Shown here: piece after piece, positions 51,567-61,268 of the stretch
Position numbering within the stretch: position 1 is the stretch's first letter
Layout of the letters: every line of letters starts with the position of its first letter
Assembly (NCBI RefSeq): GCF_001700435.1
Contig: NZ_LYPC01000019.1
Coordinates: 1-64,000, forward strand
Length of the DNA stretch: 64,000 nt
DNA from: Paenibacillus pectinilyticus
GTDB taxonomy: Bacteria > Bacillota > Bacilli > Paenibacillales > NBRC-103111
Reading direction: 5' to 3'
Program-made: the position numbers and the translations under genes
The notes under the pieces: generated by a model
Told to the model about the DNA's origin: nothing
Database searches by the model: none
What the model saw: the letters and a program-made list of their open reading frames with translations, nothing else

Positions 51567-52550
51567 TTATCTGTTCAGCACCTGATTGGATACATCGCTG
51601 ATCTGCTGTAATTCTTCATCGGTCAGTGTGAATTGCATCGCCTTCACATTCTCCTCGGCATGATGCGTCTTCGATGCGCCCGGGATCGCAAAAACGGTCT
51701 CGCCATGTGCATGTATTAACCAATTCAGCGCGATTTGTGTGGGCGAGGCATCATAGAGAATCGCAAGCTCATCCAGCTTATCGATCAGTGGCTTCGACTT
51801 CTGGAGCCCCGCCTTGCGGAAGGCCGAAGTGAATTTACGCGGACCTTTGATCGCCTTCACAAGCGCCGGATTCTTGTGAAACTTGCCGCTGAGAATCCCT
51901 TGCTCTAGCGGTGAATATGCGATTATGGCGATTCCCAGCTCTTGCGCGGCTGCCATAATGCCATTGTGTTCAATGCGGCGATCCAGCAAGCTGTATTTCA
52001 CTTGGTTGGAAATGAGCCGGAGTCCGTGCTCTCGCAGGACTTTGTCCGCTTCACGCATTTTGGCGGCAGAGAAGTTGCTGACCCCTACGTTCTGGATCTT
52101 GCCCTGCTTCACGAGTTCAGCCATCGCGTTCATCTCCGCCCGAACCGACGAGAAGGAGAACGGCTGATGCACCTGATGCAGCTCAATGGTCCGATTCTCC
52201 AGCAGTCGGATGCGCTCGTCGATGGTGCTCGTAATGCTGCCCGCCGTGCGGAGCAGCGGCCACCATTTCGTCGCAATATGCGCGCCCTCCGCCAAAGGAC
52301 CCGCTTCGCGCAGCGCCTCGGCTAGCATTTGCTCGGATTGTCCTTTGCCATACACCTCTGCTGTATCAAACCAATTGATCCCGCCCTTGAGACTGGTTTG
52401 AACAATGCTGCGCACATCTTCTTTCTTCAACACCGGCCAAAACTTGCCGACCATCCCTTGCCCATTGCTGAATTGCCAGCAACCAAGCCCAAGTGGCGAC
52501 AGGGACAATGACGAGCTGCCCATCTGCCTGCGTACCGCTTTCCCCACCAT
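51567..52550 (-). CDS. Aldo/keto reductase
   Basis: This protein of about 327 residues is an NADPH-dependent aldo/keto reductase with a TIM barrel. The catalytic set is visible: Asp and Tyr in FDTAEVYGKG, Lys in IATKWWP and His in LHQVHQPF. The C-terminal cofactor part reads FAIPGASKTHHAEENVKA. Its carbonyl substrate is unknown. The start is not certain: the frame opens at 52589, while GGTGA six bases before the ATG at 52550 gives the best ribosome site; another ATG lies at 52523. The gene stands alone downstream of the GH4 operon end. Confidence 0.85.
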   Translation of the reverse strand: MVGKAVRRQMGSSSLSLSPLGLGCWQFSNGQGMVGKFWPVLKKEDVRSIVQTSLKGGINWFDTAEVYGKGQSEQMLAEALREAGPLAEGAHIATKWWPLLRTAGSITSTIDERIRLLENRTIELHQVHQPFSFSSVRAEMNAMAELVKQGKIQNVGVSNFSAAKMREADKVLREHGLRLISNQVKYSLLDRRIEHNGIMAAAQELGIAIIAYSPLEQGILSGKFHKNPALVKAIKGPRKFTSAFRKAGLQKSKPLIDKLDELAILYDASPTQIALNWLIHAHGETVFAIPGASKTHHAEENVKAMQFTLTDEELQQISDVSNQVLNR

Positions 52551-52685
52551 ACTTTTCACCCAATCCTCGCTATGATGTGATTCTTCCATTATTATACACG
52601 ATATGGCGGAGAATCACCCGATTTGAGATTGGGGACGCCTAGCAAGGGGATGGCCTCTATTTCCCTTTTATTACTAGCATTATGT

Positions 52686-53999
52686 TTATTGGAATTGTGG
52701 CAAATAAGCTTTGTTTTCTGCAAGGATATCATCTAACAACGGCTTCGCGATATCTACAGATCCTACCAACGGGTGAATCGTGAGGGCTTGCAGTGCAGCA
52801 TCATAATCGCCTTTCACAGCGGCCTCTACGGCAAGCTCCTCATACGCTTTCACGACCTGCAGTAGCCCGCGAATCTTCGCATTCATAGGCGTTGTGATCT
52901 GCACCGGTTTCGGTCCATCCGAGCCTATCACACAGTTCACTTCGATGGACGCATCGTCAGGCAGACTAGGAATCGTGCCGTTATTTTTCACGTTGACAAT
53001 CTGAATGTCCTTCTTGTTATTGTATATCGACGAGACCAAATTAAGCGCGGCATCCGAATAATACGCGCCTCCCCGCTGCTCCAATTGCTTCGGCTTAATG
53101 GCAAGGTTCGGATCTTTATACAGCTCGAACAGCTCCTGTTCCACCTTTTTAACAATCTCGGCCCTAGTTCCCACTTTATCGACTTCTTCTAACTGCTTCT
53201 TCAACATCTTCTCCTTCATATAGAAGTATCGGTGGTACGCACAAGGAAGGGCGCCCATAGAACGGATAAAATCTTGACTCCAAGCGAAGCCAGGAATATT
53301 TTGCATCGTAAATTTGCTCTCACCAGAAGCTTGAAATAGAAGGTCGTCTGTGCGATCAACGCCATCCACCCAAATTTTGGTCGTCCAGTTCAGATGGTTG
53401 ATACCCACCATTTCAATATCAATTTTGGATACATCGACTTCCATTACGTCCGCAATTTGCATTTTCGTTTCTATAGGCAGGTTGCATAAGCCGACTGTGC
53501 GAACTTTGGAGTACTTTAAGACCGCTTCAGTCACCATACCTGCGGGATTCGTGAAATTGACTAAGAAAGCGTTAGGAGCCAACTCTTCGATATCTTTACA
53601 AATATCCAATATGACAGGAATCGTACGCAATCCCTTAGCAAACCCACCCGCGCCTGTTGTTTCCTGACCGATACAGTGATATTTCAGCGGTATCCGCTCA
53701 TCGCGGCCACGCGCGTCCAGCAAGCCAATCCGCATTTGTGTCATGACAAAATCGGCATCCCGAATAGCTTCGCGTCGGTCATACGTCAAGTGAATCGTGA
53801 TGGGAACATTCGCTTTTTCCAGCATTCTTTTAGCTAAACTTCCTATGATCTCTAGTTTCTCCCGACCCGCTTCAATATCAACTAAGTAGAGATCCTTAAC
53901 AGGCAGTTCTTCATACCGTTTGATAAAACCCTCGATCAATTCCGGGGTATAGGAAGATCCGCCGCCGATAACTGCTACTTTTAAGTATGTTTTTCTCAT
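52686..53999 (-). CDS. GH4 6-phospho-beta-glucosidase
   Basis: This 437-residue enzyme is a family 4 glycosidase that uses NAD+ and Mn2+ to cleave 6-phospho-sugars. The NAD motif VIGGGSSYTPE lies at 10-20, the metal Cys in GLCNLP, the His in VGINHLNW and the catalytic Tyr in RGGAYYSDAAL. The last motif is typical of phospho-beta-glucosidases (LicH/CelF). The start overlaps the kinase stop by 4 bp, so translation is coupled. With an ABC importer instead of a PTS, its phosphorylated substrate must be made inside the cell, most simply by the neighbouring kinase. Confidence 0.92.
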   Translation of the reverse strand: MRKTYLKVAVIGGGSSYTPELIEGFIKRYEELPVKDLYLVDIEAGREKLEIIGSLAKRMLEKANVPITIHLTYDRREAIRDADFVMTQMRIGLLDARGRDERIPLKYHCIGQETTGAGGFAKGLRTIPVILDICKDIEELAPNAFLVNFTNPAGMVTEAVLKYSKVRTVGLCNLPIETKMQIADVMEVDVSKIDIEMVGINHLNWTTKIWVDGVDRTDDLLFQASGESKFTMQNIPGFAWSQDFIRSMGALPCAYHRYFYMKEKMLKKQLEEVDKVGTRAEIVKKVEQELFELYKDPNLAIKPKQLEQRGGAYYSDAALNLVSSIYNNKKDIQIVNVKNNGTIPSLPDDASIEVNCVIGSDGPKPVQITTPMNAKIRGLLQVVKAYEELAVEAAVKGDYDAALQALTIHPLVGSVDIAKPLLDDILAENKAYLPQFQ

Positions 54000-54991
54000 T
54001 GTTGTTCATATCCTCCATATTCACTGAATCGCCGATGCGTCCCTTCTGACGTTGGGATTTGCAAATGATCGAATGCCAGCAAAATGGCACCGTACACCGG
54101 CGCCATTTCCGGTATCATCAATTCGACGTTCGGATTCTCTGTTTCTAAAGTGTTGCGTAGTTCCTCAAGCAGATGAGGATTGCGCCCTTTTTGAAGGACG
54201 CTGCCAATGAGTACGACAGGGACTGTGTCCCCTTTGAAGCCGCCAAGCTTGCGAATCACGGCATTACCTGTGACCCCTAGCTCCTTACCTGCTTCTTTCA
54301 GCAGCCGGATCGCCAGCTCATCGCCTGCATCTGCCGCAGCATGTAAGCTTATCGTTAATGCACCTTCGCGAATTTGCTGAATATTACGTTCAAGGAAATG
54401 ATCGACCAACGCTTCCATCGTCGAATAGCCGAAATAAGCCAGTAGCTTATCAGGCAGACTGGAGGCTATTTCGCGCCCCTCCCAAGATCTGACGGCCGTC
54501 CGAAACATCGTCGTCGCCATGTAATTGGCCCCTAGGCTGTCACCGTACAGATAGCCGACACCCCCGACCTGAACAGTTGCTCCAGCCTCATTCCTGCCTG
54601 CTGCATTCGTACCGCTGCCACAGATCAGGACAATGCCTACATTGCGCAAACTACCCGTTCGAAGTCCCGCCATTGTATCTGGCGCCATATCCCAGCGCGC
54701 GAATGGAAGTTGAGAGAGTGCCTTGCGTACGATCTCATGATCATGAGGGCGATCAAGTCCAGCCAAGGCATATTGAGCAAAGGCCATATCCGAATACGAA
54801 AGACTCGCAGCATGCAGAGCTTGTTCTATCGATTCCTTGATAGCAGCATAGGCTTGATCGATCCCTACAACTTGATGGTTGCTGGACCCGGATATGCCAC
54901 TGCTGATTTTGTGACCATCTCGATCTACAATGACCGCATACGTCTTAGAGCCGCCGCCATCAACACCAAGAATATAGGTTTCCGTACTCAT
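53996..54991 (-). CDS. BadF/BadG-type sugar kinase (N-acetylglucosamine kinase-like)
   Basis: This 331-residue ATP-dependent kinase has the ASKHA fold of the BadF/BadG/BcrA family, which includes GlcNAc and glucosamine kinases. The phosphate loops read LGVDGGGSKTYAVIVDRDG and LICGSGTNAAGRNEAG. The gene overlaps the upstream permease stop and the downstream GH4 start by 4 bp each. It probably phosphorylates the imported sugar so that GH4 can cleave it. Whether the substrate is GlcNAc, glucosamine or a disaccharide is open. Confidence 0.88.
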   Translation of the reverse strand: MSTETYILGVDGGGSKTYAVIVDRDGHKISSGISGSSNHQVVGIDQAYAAIKESIEQALHAASLSYSDMAFAQYALAGLDRPHDHEIVRKALSQLPFARWDMAPDTMAGLRTGSLRNVGIVLICGSGTNAAGRNEAGATVQVGGVGYLYGDSLGANYMATTMFRTAVRSWEGREIASSLPDKLLAYFGYSTMEALVDHFLERNIQQIREGALTISLHAAADAGDELAIRLLKEAGKELGVTGNAVIRKLGGFKGDTVPVVLIGSVLQKGRNPHLLEELRNTLETENPNVELMIPEMAPVYGAILLAFDHLQIPTSEGTHRRFSEYGGYEQQ

Positions 54992-55911
54992 TCTTTGACT
55001 CCTCCCGCTGTTACGCCTCCAATAATGTACTTATATAGGAACAGCGAAATGACGACAGGAGGCAGCGATGCCAGGAATCCGCCTGCGGTCATAGAACCCC
55101 AATCGATACTGTGCTTGCCCACAAATTCTGCAATCATGATTGGCAGTGTTTTGGACGCGTACGTTTGAGTGAAGGCATTCGCAAAAAGGAATTCATCCCA
55201 CGCATTTAAAAAGACAAAAATCGCTGTAGCCGCAATCCCAGGCATGGAGAGTGGAAGAATGATGCGAAACATGGTGCGCAGACGACTGCAGCCATCCACA
55301 TAGGACGCTTCTTCCAGTTCCTTGGGAATGGATTGGAAATATCCAGCCAAGAGCCAAACAACATAGGGCAAGCTGAATGATGTATAAGCGAAGATCAACG
55401 CCCATACTGAATCGAGCAAAGGCGGCGTTTGAAATAACACGATGCCTGTAAATGGGATATCTAACTTGATGCCATCCCGAATCATGATATACAGCGGTGT
55501 AATAATACTGATCGAAGGCATGATTTGCATAGCTAATACGACGAACAACCCCGTTTTACGAAACGGAAAATTAATTCGTGAAAACGCATATGCCGCAAAT
55601 ACACCGACAAATATCGAAATCACCGTGACCATCACGGACACGACGACACTATTTTTCAAAGCGCTGGCGAACATGACCGCATTGCTTCCCGTGAGAAGGC
55701 CGATGTAATTTTGGAATGTCGGCGAATGCGGAATGATATGTCCGTTGATAAGCTCGACTTCCCGAGATATCGAAGATAGAAACAAATAGACAAAAGGGGC
55801 TAACGTAAAAATCGTCAATCCGATCAAGCCGAGCCACAAATAAAACGGTGGAAATAAATCCGTGCTGGACGCCTTAAATAGCTGGCCCCATCTATTCTTT
55901 TTGGTGTGCAT
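54988..55911 (-). CDS. MalG-type sugar ABC transporter permease
   Basis: This 307-residue inner-membrane protein is the second permease of a CUT1 sugar importer. It has six spans and the EAA loop IPKELEEASYVDGCSRLRTMF. It follows its MalF partner by 19 bp and overlaps the kinase gene by 4 bp. The ATPase is not encoded here, as usual for Bacillota importers that share MsmX. Confidence 0.9.
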   Translation of the reverse strand: MHTKKNRWGQLFKASSTDLFPPFYLWLGLIGLTIFTLAPFVYLFLSSISREVELINGHIIPHSPTFQNYIGLLTGSNAVMFASALKNSVVVSVMVTVISIFVGVFAAYAFSRINFPFRKTGLFVVLAMQIMPSISIITPLYIMIRDGIKLDIPFTGIVLFQTPPLLDSVWALIFAYTSFSLPYVVWLLAGYFQSIPKELEEASYVDGCSRLRTMFRIILPLSMPGIAATAIFVFLNAWDEFLFANAFTQTYASKTLPIMIAEFVGKHSIDWGSMTAGGFLASLPPVVISLFLYKYIIGGVTAGGVKE

Positions 55912-55930
55912 GCTTTCACCTCCCTAACAG

Positions 55931-56839
55931 CTAATCTTCTTTTTTATTCAACATACGTATATAAATGATAGCCAGAAGAAGAATGACGATTGCTGTCATA
56001 CAGGCCATGGCTGATGCCTTCCCGAGAAAGAAATAACGAAATGCATTATTAAAGGTTAGGTAAGAAACAGAGGTTGTCGCATCTCCGGTGAAAACGGTCA
56101 GCACGTCGTAAACCTTGAACGCACCCATTGTCCGTAGAACGAGCGCCATCATGACCGAAGGTGCAATCTGCGGAATGGTAATATAACGAATTTTCTTCCA
56201 AAACCCGGCCCCATCCAGCATCGCCGCTTCATATAAATCAGATGAAATAGACTGCAGTCCAGCTAGCAAAATAATGGTGATGAAAGGCGTCATCTTCCAT
56301 ACGTCAGCAAGGATGACGAAATAAATTAAGTGGCTGGAATCCGCCAGCCATACAGGATTCACATCTGGCGCAAGCAAATGAAGCTGATGTAAAACAACCG
56401 TGATCCCGCCGTATCCAGGCGTCAAAAGCCATTGCCAGGTCAAACCGTTAACCAAGGTTAGCAGCGCCCAAGGAATAATAATGATCGCTCGGAAGAACGA
56501 TCTCCCCTTAAAGGTCTGGTTCAGCAGCAGCGCGCTGATGAAACCAAAGAACAACTCCAATACGACGGATAACACAGTAAAGACTAACGTTCTGTTCATC
56601 GAAAGTTGGAAATCCGCACTTTTCAGCACGTCCAGATAATTCTTAAACCCGACATAAAAGGAGCCTGAGCCTTCCATTAAGTTGTACTGGTAAAAGCTCC
56701 AAACGATCGTTTGGTATACGGGATAGACAAACGTTTTTACGAGTAAATAAGCTGTAGGCAAGATGAATAAAAGAGCCATTAGCACGTTTTTCTGTTCATG
56801 GTTCAGCGTCTTTTTTTTGCTATTGAAGGTTTTATTCAT
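55931..56839 (-). CDS. MalF-type sugar ABC transporter permease
   Basis: This 302-residue permease has six spans (first VLMALLFILPTAYLLVKTFV) and the EAA loop SSDLYEAAMLDGAGFWKKI. It forms the channel with the MalG product. It lies downstream of the binding-protein gene after a perfect hairpin, and its ATG follows AGGGAGGAT. Confidence 0.9.
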   Translation of the reverse strand: MNKTFNSKKKTLNHEQKNVLMALLFILPTAYLLVKTFVYPVYQTIVWSFYQYNLMEGSGSFYVGFKNYLDVLKSADFQLSMNRTLVFTVLSVVLELFFGFISALLLNQTFKGRSFFRAIIIIPWALLTLVNGLTWQWLLTPGYGGITVVLHQLHLLAPDVNPVWLADSSHLIYFVILADVWKMTPFITIILLAGLQSISSDLYEAAMLDGAGFWKKIRYITIPQIAPSVMMALVLRTMGAFKVYDVLTVFTGDATTSVSYLTFNNAFRYFFLGKASAMACMTAIVILLLAIIYIRMLNKKED

Positions 56840-56860
56840 AGATCCTCCCTAGGAAGAGTT

Positions 56861-56895
56861 TTGCGGGCTGTATGCCGGAAAAGAGCAGCCCGCAA
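56861..56895 (-). terminator. Intercistronic hairpin after the binding-protein gene
   Basis: Perfect 10-bp arms TTGCGGGCTG/CAGCCCGCAA flank a 15-base loop 11 bp past the stop codon. No long T-run follows, so it more likely stabilises the upstream mRNA than fully terminates. Confidence 0.55.
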
Positions 56896-56906
56896 GTTCC
56901 CGCCTA

Positions 56907-58274
56907 TCATTTTGATGTAGAATCGGCAATGGCTTTCTCAATTTTTTGCGCGGCTTCATTCAAAGCATCTTCTGGCGTTTTTTGTCCAAGCAGTGCCTGA
57001 TGCAGGTCAGCGGCCAGAATATCAGACCAGTTCACATAACCTGGCGCATTCGGACGATCGTGACCATAGTTGTATTGCTCGGAAATTTTACCAACTGTTT
57101 TTGTTGTGTCCGCCGCAAGAAGCTCGGGGTCTTTATATAAACTTTGAAGAACCGGGTATTGACCTTCCATTTTAAACTCATCCAGTTGATAATCTCTTTC
57201 TCCAATCCATTTCAGGAAGGCAAGAGCCGCTTGTTTATGCTTGCTGCTCTTCATAAGAGCCAGGCCTTCAGAACCTGTAACCGCTGAGGATACAACATTA
57301 CCTTGACCAGGCATTAAGCCGACATCGGTTTTATCTACTACATTAGATTTCGTGGGATCGTTCAAATCGGGATAATGCCCTTCCCACGCGCTGATCATAG
57401 CCAATTTGCCCGCAGAGAACGCACGCGTAACATCTTCTTCTGACCACTGCAAGCTTGCAGGATCCACCGTTTTATCTTTGTTAAGAATATCCACCATGTA
57501 CTTAAGCGCTTCCAATGCACCACCCTTATTAAAGGATGGCTTGCCGTTCGCATCGAAGAATTGTCCGCCGAACCCGTAGACTAAGCTTACGTAATCCGTA
57601 ATTAGCGCCTCGGATTGCTTCCAGGACCAACCAGACGCGTAAATGCCGTTACCCGTGAGTTTCTTGGAAGCTTCGCGGAACTCATCCCATGTTTTCGGAG
57701 CATGATCAATACCGGCCTTCGCCAAGAGATCCTTGTTCCAGTAAAAGTGCTTCGTTCCTGAATACCACGGCATAGCCACTAAATGCCCATCATACGTCAC
57801 TGAGCCAAGGGATGATGGCGTCATTTTGCTTTGTACATCCTTAGGAATGACATTGCTCAGATCTTCAGCGAGATTGCCTTTATAAAATTGTCCCGCCCAT
57901 ATCGTATCCATCTCTACAACATCAAGATCTGCGGAGTTCGACATCGCGGAAAGCGTGATTTTGGAATATAAGGAGTTGTAGTCCACGCCCATAATATTGA
58001 CTTTAATTCCTGTCTGCTCGGTGAACTTCTTCACCATGGCAACCCGAGGGCTCTCTGCGCCTTTGGATACTGCCCAAAGCACATTAATTTCTTGGCCTTT
58101 CAGAGAGGGATCGCTGGTCTTGCTCCAATCCAACCCAGTAGCCGTCTGGGATCCGCTGCTATTTCCTTTATCCGTACTTTTCGCGGTTCCCCCCGTATCC
58201 GGTGTCCCGGCACAGCCAGCAAGCAGCACCAAACTCATCGCAGTCATCGTCAACACTTTCCATTCTTTCTTCAT
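56907..58274 (-). CDS. Extracellular sugar-binding lipoprotein
   Basis: This 455-residue lipoprotein delivers the sugar to the MalFG permeases. The signal peptide ends at the lipobox LLAGC and a Gly/Ser/Thr-rich linker follows. The mature part is of the family 1 (MalE-like) kind, with the conserved GKLAMISAWEG block. GGAGGT precedes the ATG. It is the first gene of a five-gene operon, divergent from the GntR regulator. Operator palindromes lie between them. Confidence 0.92.
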   Translation of the reverse strand: MKKEWKVLTMTAMSLVLLAGCAGTPDTGGTAKSTDKGNSSGSQTATGLDWSKTSDPSLKGQEINVLWAVSKGAESPRVAMVKKFTEQTGIKVNIMGVDYNSLYSKITLSAMSNSADLDVVEMDTIWAGQFYKGNLAEDLSNVIPKDVQSKMTPSSLGSVTYDGHLVAMPWYSGTKHFYWNKDLLAKAGIDHAPKTWDEFREASKKLTGNGIYASGWSWKQSEALITDYVSLVYGFGGQFFDANGKPSFNKGGALEALKYMVDILNKDKTVDPASLQWSEEDVTRAFSAGKLAMISAWEGHYPDLNDPTKSNVVDKTDVGLMPGQGNVVSSAVTGSEGLALMKSSKHKQAALAFLKWIGERDYQLDEFKMEGQYPVLQSLYKDPELLAADTTKTVGKISEQYNYGHDRPNAPGYVNWSDILAADLHQALLGQKTPEDALNEAAQKIEKAIADSTSK

Positions 58275-58394
58275 ACCTACACCTCCGAATGATATACTTG
58301 CCTAATTTGTTCCTATGAATTGAATAATCAAAGAGGATTGCATGGCAGCAAACATCGCCGCCTAAACTAAAACAAATTCAAACAATTCATCCTG

Positions 58395-58406
58395 TTGTTA
58401 TAACAA
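58395..58406. promoter_or_regulatory. GntR operator, copy 1
   Basis: TTGTTATAACAA is a perfect 12-bp palindrome upstream of the ABC operon. With flanks it shares TGTTGTTATAACAAATT with copy 3. Confidence 0.7.
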
Positions 58407-58505
58407 ATTAATCCAGCTTGATGCTCTTATTTACGGATCCCCCCAAAATCGTATCGCAACAGTCCTTCGAGATTTATCCAATACAACAATAAGCAATTCA
58501 TTACG

Positions 58506-58517
58506 TTGTAGTAACAA
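58506..58517. promoter_or_regulatory. GntR operator, copy 2 (imperfect)
   Basis: TTGTAGTAACAA differs from the perfect palindrome at two positions. It lies between the other two copies. Confidence 0.5.
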
Positions 58518-58619
58518 ATATGGATACAATCAACTTCAAATGACTGCTTTTATTAACCGAGTATAGTATGCTCACTGTGTTTGTGTCAATTATAATTACA
58601 TATTTTTTGTTTTAAAAAT

Positions 58620-58634
58620 TTGTAAGCGATTTAT
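58620..58634. promoter_or_regulatory. Possible CcpA cre box
   Basis: TTGTAAGCGATTTAT fits the cre consensus except at one fixed position. Its location between operon and regulator suits carbon control. Confidence 0.3.
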
Positions 58635-58739
58635 AATGAGGTTAAATTTCATTTGTGTGAGGTTAAATGACACGTCTTTATTAATAGTAAATAAATTTTT
58701 AATTTCAAGCTGGCTGTTATCTTATGTAAATTTATATTG

Positions 58740-58751
58740 TTGTTATAACAA
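58740..58751. promoter_or_regulatory. GntR operator, copy 3
   Basis: A second perfect TTGTTATAACAA lies 55 bp before the GntR start, which fits autoregulation. Confidence 0.7.
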
Positions 58752-58806
58752 ATTTTCAATGGTATGATGATGAAGGACAGTTCATATCTGGAGGTTATTC
58801 ACTACA

Positions 58807-59523
58807 ATGAAAAAAGAGGGCATTGCACTTTATTATACAGTTAAGGAAAAGCTCCACGAAATGATTGAAGAAGGAAAATACGCACCAGGACAGCAATTTC
58901 CTACTGAATCTGAACTGTGCGAGAAGTTCGGTGTAAGCCGTACGACCATTCGACAGGCACTGAGTCAGCTGAAATTAGAAGGACACATCTATCAGGTTCA
59001 AGGAAAAGGTACATTTGTCTCTTTACCTAAACTCGAACAGTCCGTCGCACCATACCGCAGCTTCAACGAGCAGCTCAAAGGACGCGGCCAACAAATCGAT
59101 ACGAAAGTTGTTGAACTTACGGTCGTATCTGCCGATAAGCGGCTCGCGAAGAAGCTCGAGATTCTCGAACAGGATGCTGTGTTCCGTCTTGAAAGAATCC
59201 GATACGCGGATGATCTCCCGTTATTGTTTTCGATCACCTATATCCCATGGAAGGTGACTCCTGGGCTTATGAAGGAGGATTGCTTCGGTTCCTTGTATAC
59301 GCTTATGAAAGAGAAATTTGCTGTCGAGCTGTCTCATTGCGTGGAATCCATTGAACCTATCCTCATGGATGAAGCCATCGGCAAGCATTTGAACACCCCC
59401 GTTGGAGCTCCTAGCTTCTTACTCAATACGGTCACTTATGCGAAGAATAACAAACCTGTAGAATATTCACACGAAGTGTTTAGAGGGGATCGTGCTAAAT
59501 TCACTATTGAACGGAAGTTTTGA
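58807..59523 (+). CDS. GntR-family regulator with UTRA sensor domain
   Basis: This 238-residue repressor has an N-terminal GntR winged helix (about 8-72: FPTESELCEKFGVSRTTIRQA and IYQVQGKGTFV). A UTRA domain that binds sugar phosphates follows (about 90-235). It is divergent from the ABC-kinase-GH4 operon. Three palindromes in the shared region are its probable targets. The inducer is likely a phosphorylated sugar made by the kinase. CTGGAGG precedes the ATG. Confidence 0.92.
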   Translation: MKKEGIALYYTVKEKLHEMIEEGKYAPGQQFPTESELCEKFGVSRTTIRQALSQLKLEGHIYQVQGKGTFVSLPKLEQSVAPYRSFNEQLKGRGQQIDTKVVELTVVSADKRLAKKLEILEQDAVFRLERIRYADDLPLLFSITYIPWKVTPGLMKEDCFGSLYTLMKEKFAVELSHCVESIEPILMDEAIGKHLNTPVGAPSFLLNTVTYAKNNKPVEYSHEVFRGDRAKFTIERKF

Positions 59524-59589
59524 TCGATTGGGACCCGTCCTGCTGTTATTCACCGGGTAGCTAGGCTCCTCCCTTGTTTGGACTTTCCC

Positions 59590-59700
59590 CAAATAGATGG
59601 AGGTAAAATACGAAAATAGCAGACCTACGTTCCGTAACTCTACGATCTATCGAGACTTCACTGAAATAGCGGAAACACGTTCCGTATTTCAATCGTCTCC
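59590..59700. repeat. Dispersed intergenic repeat cluster (copy group 4)
   Basis: AAATAGATGGAGG is followed by two related blocks with ACGTTCCGTA (59628 and 59671), each near GAAATAGC-like words. It resembles the repeat family at 14749, 31672 and 40443 but is more diverged. Confidence 0.4.
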
Positions 59701-59711
59701 CGAATAAAAAC

Positions 59712-59738
59712 CGCAAAAAGAGCTGCCGCAGCAGCTCC
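59712..59738 (-). terminator. Terminator of the second MFS gene
   Basis: GAGCTGC-cgca-GCAGCTC (59720-59737) is followed on the minus strand by TTTTTGCGG, 13 bp past the stop. Confidence 0.8.
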
Positions 59739-59750
59739 TCCTTAACCAAC

Positions 59751-61268
59751 TTAAGCACTAGTCCCTGGCCCCGCCACGGGGACCACTTCCTCATGGCTCG
59801 ACAGCACCTCACGCTTCATAAAGAAGCATGCGATGAACGCCACCACCGCGAACCCAATGCCGATTGTGAAAATATGCTGAAAGCTGTCAGCAAACACGGT
59901 TTTAATCCGCAGCATGAGATCTACCGGCAGCCCTTTCGGGATGCCGCCATTCAAGATCGTTTCCGCTGTGCCAGCTGGGAATTGATCCGACATGCCTGCA
60001 AGCCCTTTCGTAATGTTCCGTGACAGCAGACTGCCAAAGATACTAAACCCTAGCGTCGTACCGATCGCTTGGAACAATTGCACGGTCGCTACGCCCACGC
60101 CGCTATGCTCCTTCGCGACCGACTCCTGCACGATCAGATTATCGGAGCCGAACAATACGCCGATGCCTAGTCCCAGAATGAAAAATCCTACGATAATGTA
60201 CATCACCGTCGTATCCACATGAATCCGCGACAGCAGGATATAGCTGGCGATCGGGAAAATGAACGAAAGGATGAATAGGTTTTTATACGCTACCTTTGTG
60301 ATCAAATTCCCACACAGAATGCTCGCCGGAATGGCCCCTGCCATGAAGGCAAGTGACAAGTAGCCGGAGGCTGTCGGTGTCATGCCCATGACATTTTGCG
60401 CGAAGAACGGGAATCCAGACATACCGCCCATCACCCCCAGCATCGTGAGGAACACGATAATGGAGAGCACGACAACAGAGCGATTCTTAAAGAGCGTGAG
60501 TGGAATAATCGGCTCCGCCGCTCTCATTTCAATCTGGATAAAGAGCGCCGTGAATCCAACGAACAACGCCAGAAGTCCAAGAATCGCCGGCGACGTCCAC
60601 GTGTAACCTTTGACATCAATGAGAACCGGTGCCAAGAGCAAGGCGAACATCGCGAGCACCAACGTACAAGCGCCTGACCAATCGATCGATTTTTTCTCCG
60701 TTTTTACTGACTCGCGCAGTCCCTTCACCATAATAATCGCCGAGAAAATACCAATCGGAATATTGATGAGGAAGATCCAATGCCAGTTCACATGGCTAAC
60801 GAAGTAACCGCCTATCGTTGGACCCAGCAGTTGTGGCAGGATGAGCAGCGGTCCAATGAAGCTTTGCAGCTTCGCACGCTGTTCCAGCCGGAACGTGTCA
60901 CCGATAATAATCATCGCAAGCGGCATCAAGCCGCCGGCCCCGATTCCCTGAATCCCTCTGCCTATGAGCAGTACGGTCATCGAATCAGCCATCCCGCAAA
61001 TGATCGACCCCGCCAAGAACAACACAACACAGCTCAAATAAATTTTCTTACGACCGTAGATGTCGGCCAGCTTCCCAAAAATCGGCATAAACATCGTAAT
61101 GGACAGCATATAAATGCCCGCCACCCAGCCATACAACGACAACCCGTGCAGTTCGCGGATAATCGTCGGTAATGCCGTAGAGACAACCGTCTGATCTAGC
61201 TCCGAGAAAATGAGCCCCAGCATCAGACCAATGAGTACTAGTTTCTTATTGCTTCCTTGCTCCGTCAT
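59751..61268 (-). CDS. DHA2-family MFS drug exporter (14 TM)
   Basis: This 505-residue exporter belongs to the same EmrB/QacA group as the one at 425 but is clearly a separate paralogue. TM1 reads LDQTVVSTALPTI, the loop motif GKLADIYGRKK and the C-motif LLGPTIGGYFVSH, with about fourteen spans. AGGAGGT precedes the ATG. It stands alone; no regulator is adjacent. The substrate is unknown. Confidence 0.88.
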   Translation of the reverse strand: MTEQGSNKKLVLIGLMLGLIFSELDQTVVSTALPTIIRELHGLSLYGWVAGIYMLSITMFMPIFGKLADIYGRKKIYLSCVVLFLAGSIICGMADSMTVLLIGRGIQGIGAGGLMPLAMIIIGDTFRLEQRAKLQSFIGPLLILPQLLGPTIGGYFVSHVNWHWIFLINIPIGIFSAIIMVKGLRESVKTEKKSIDWSGACTLVLAMFALLLAPVLIDVKGYTWTSPAILGLLALFVGFTALFIQIEMRAAEPIIPLTLFKNRSVVVLSIIVFLTMLGVMGGMSGFPFFAQNVMGMTPTASGYLSLAFMAGAIPASILCGNLITKVAYKNLFILSFIFPIASYILLSRIHVDTTVMYIIVGFFILGLGIGVLFGSDNLIVQESVAKEHSGVGVATVQLFQAIGTTLGFSIFGSLLSRNITKGLAGMSDQFPAGTAETILNGGIPKGLPVDLMLRIKTVFADSFQHIFTIGIGFAVVAFIACFFMKREVLSSHEEVVPVAGPGTSA

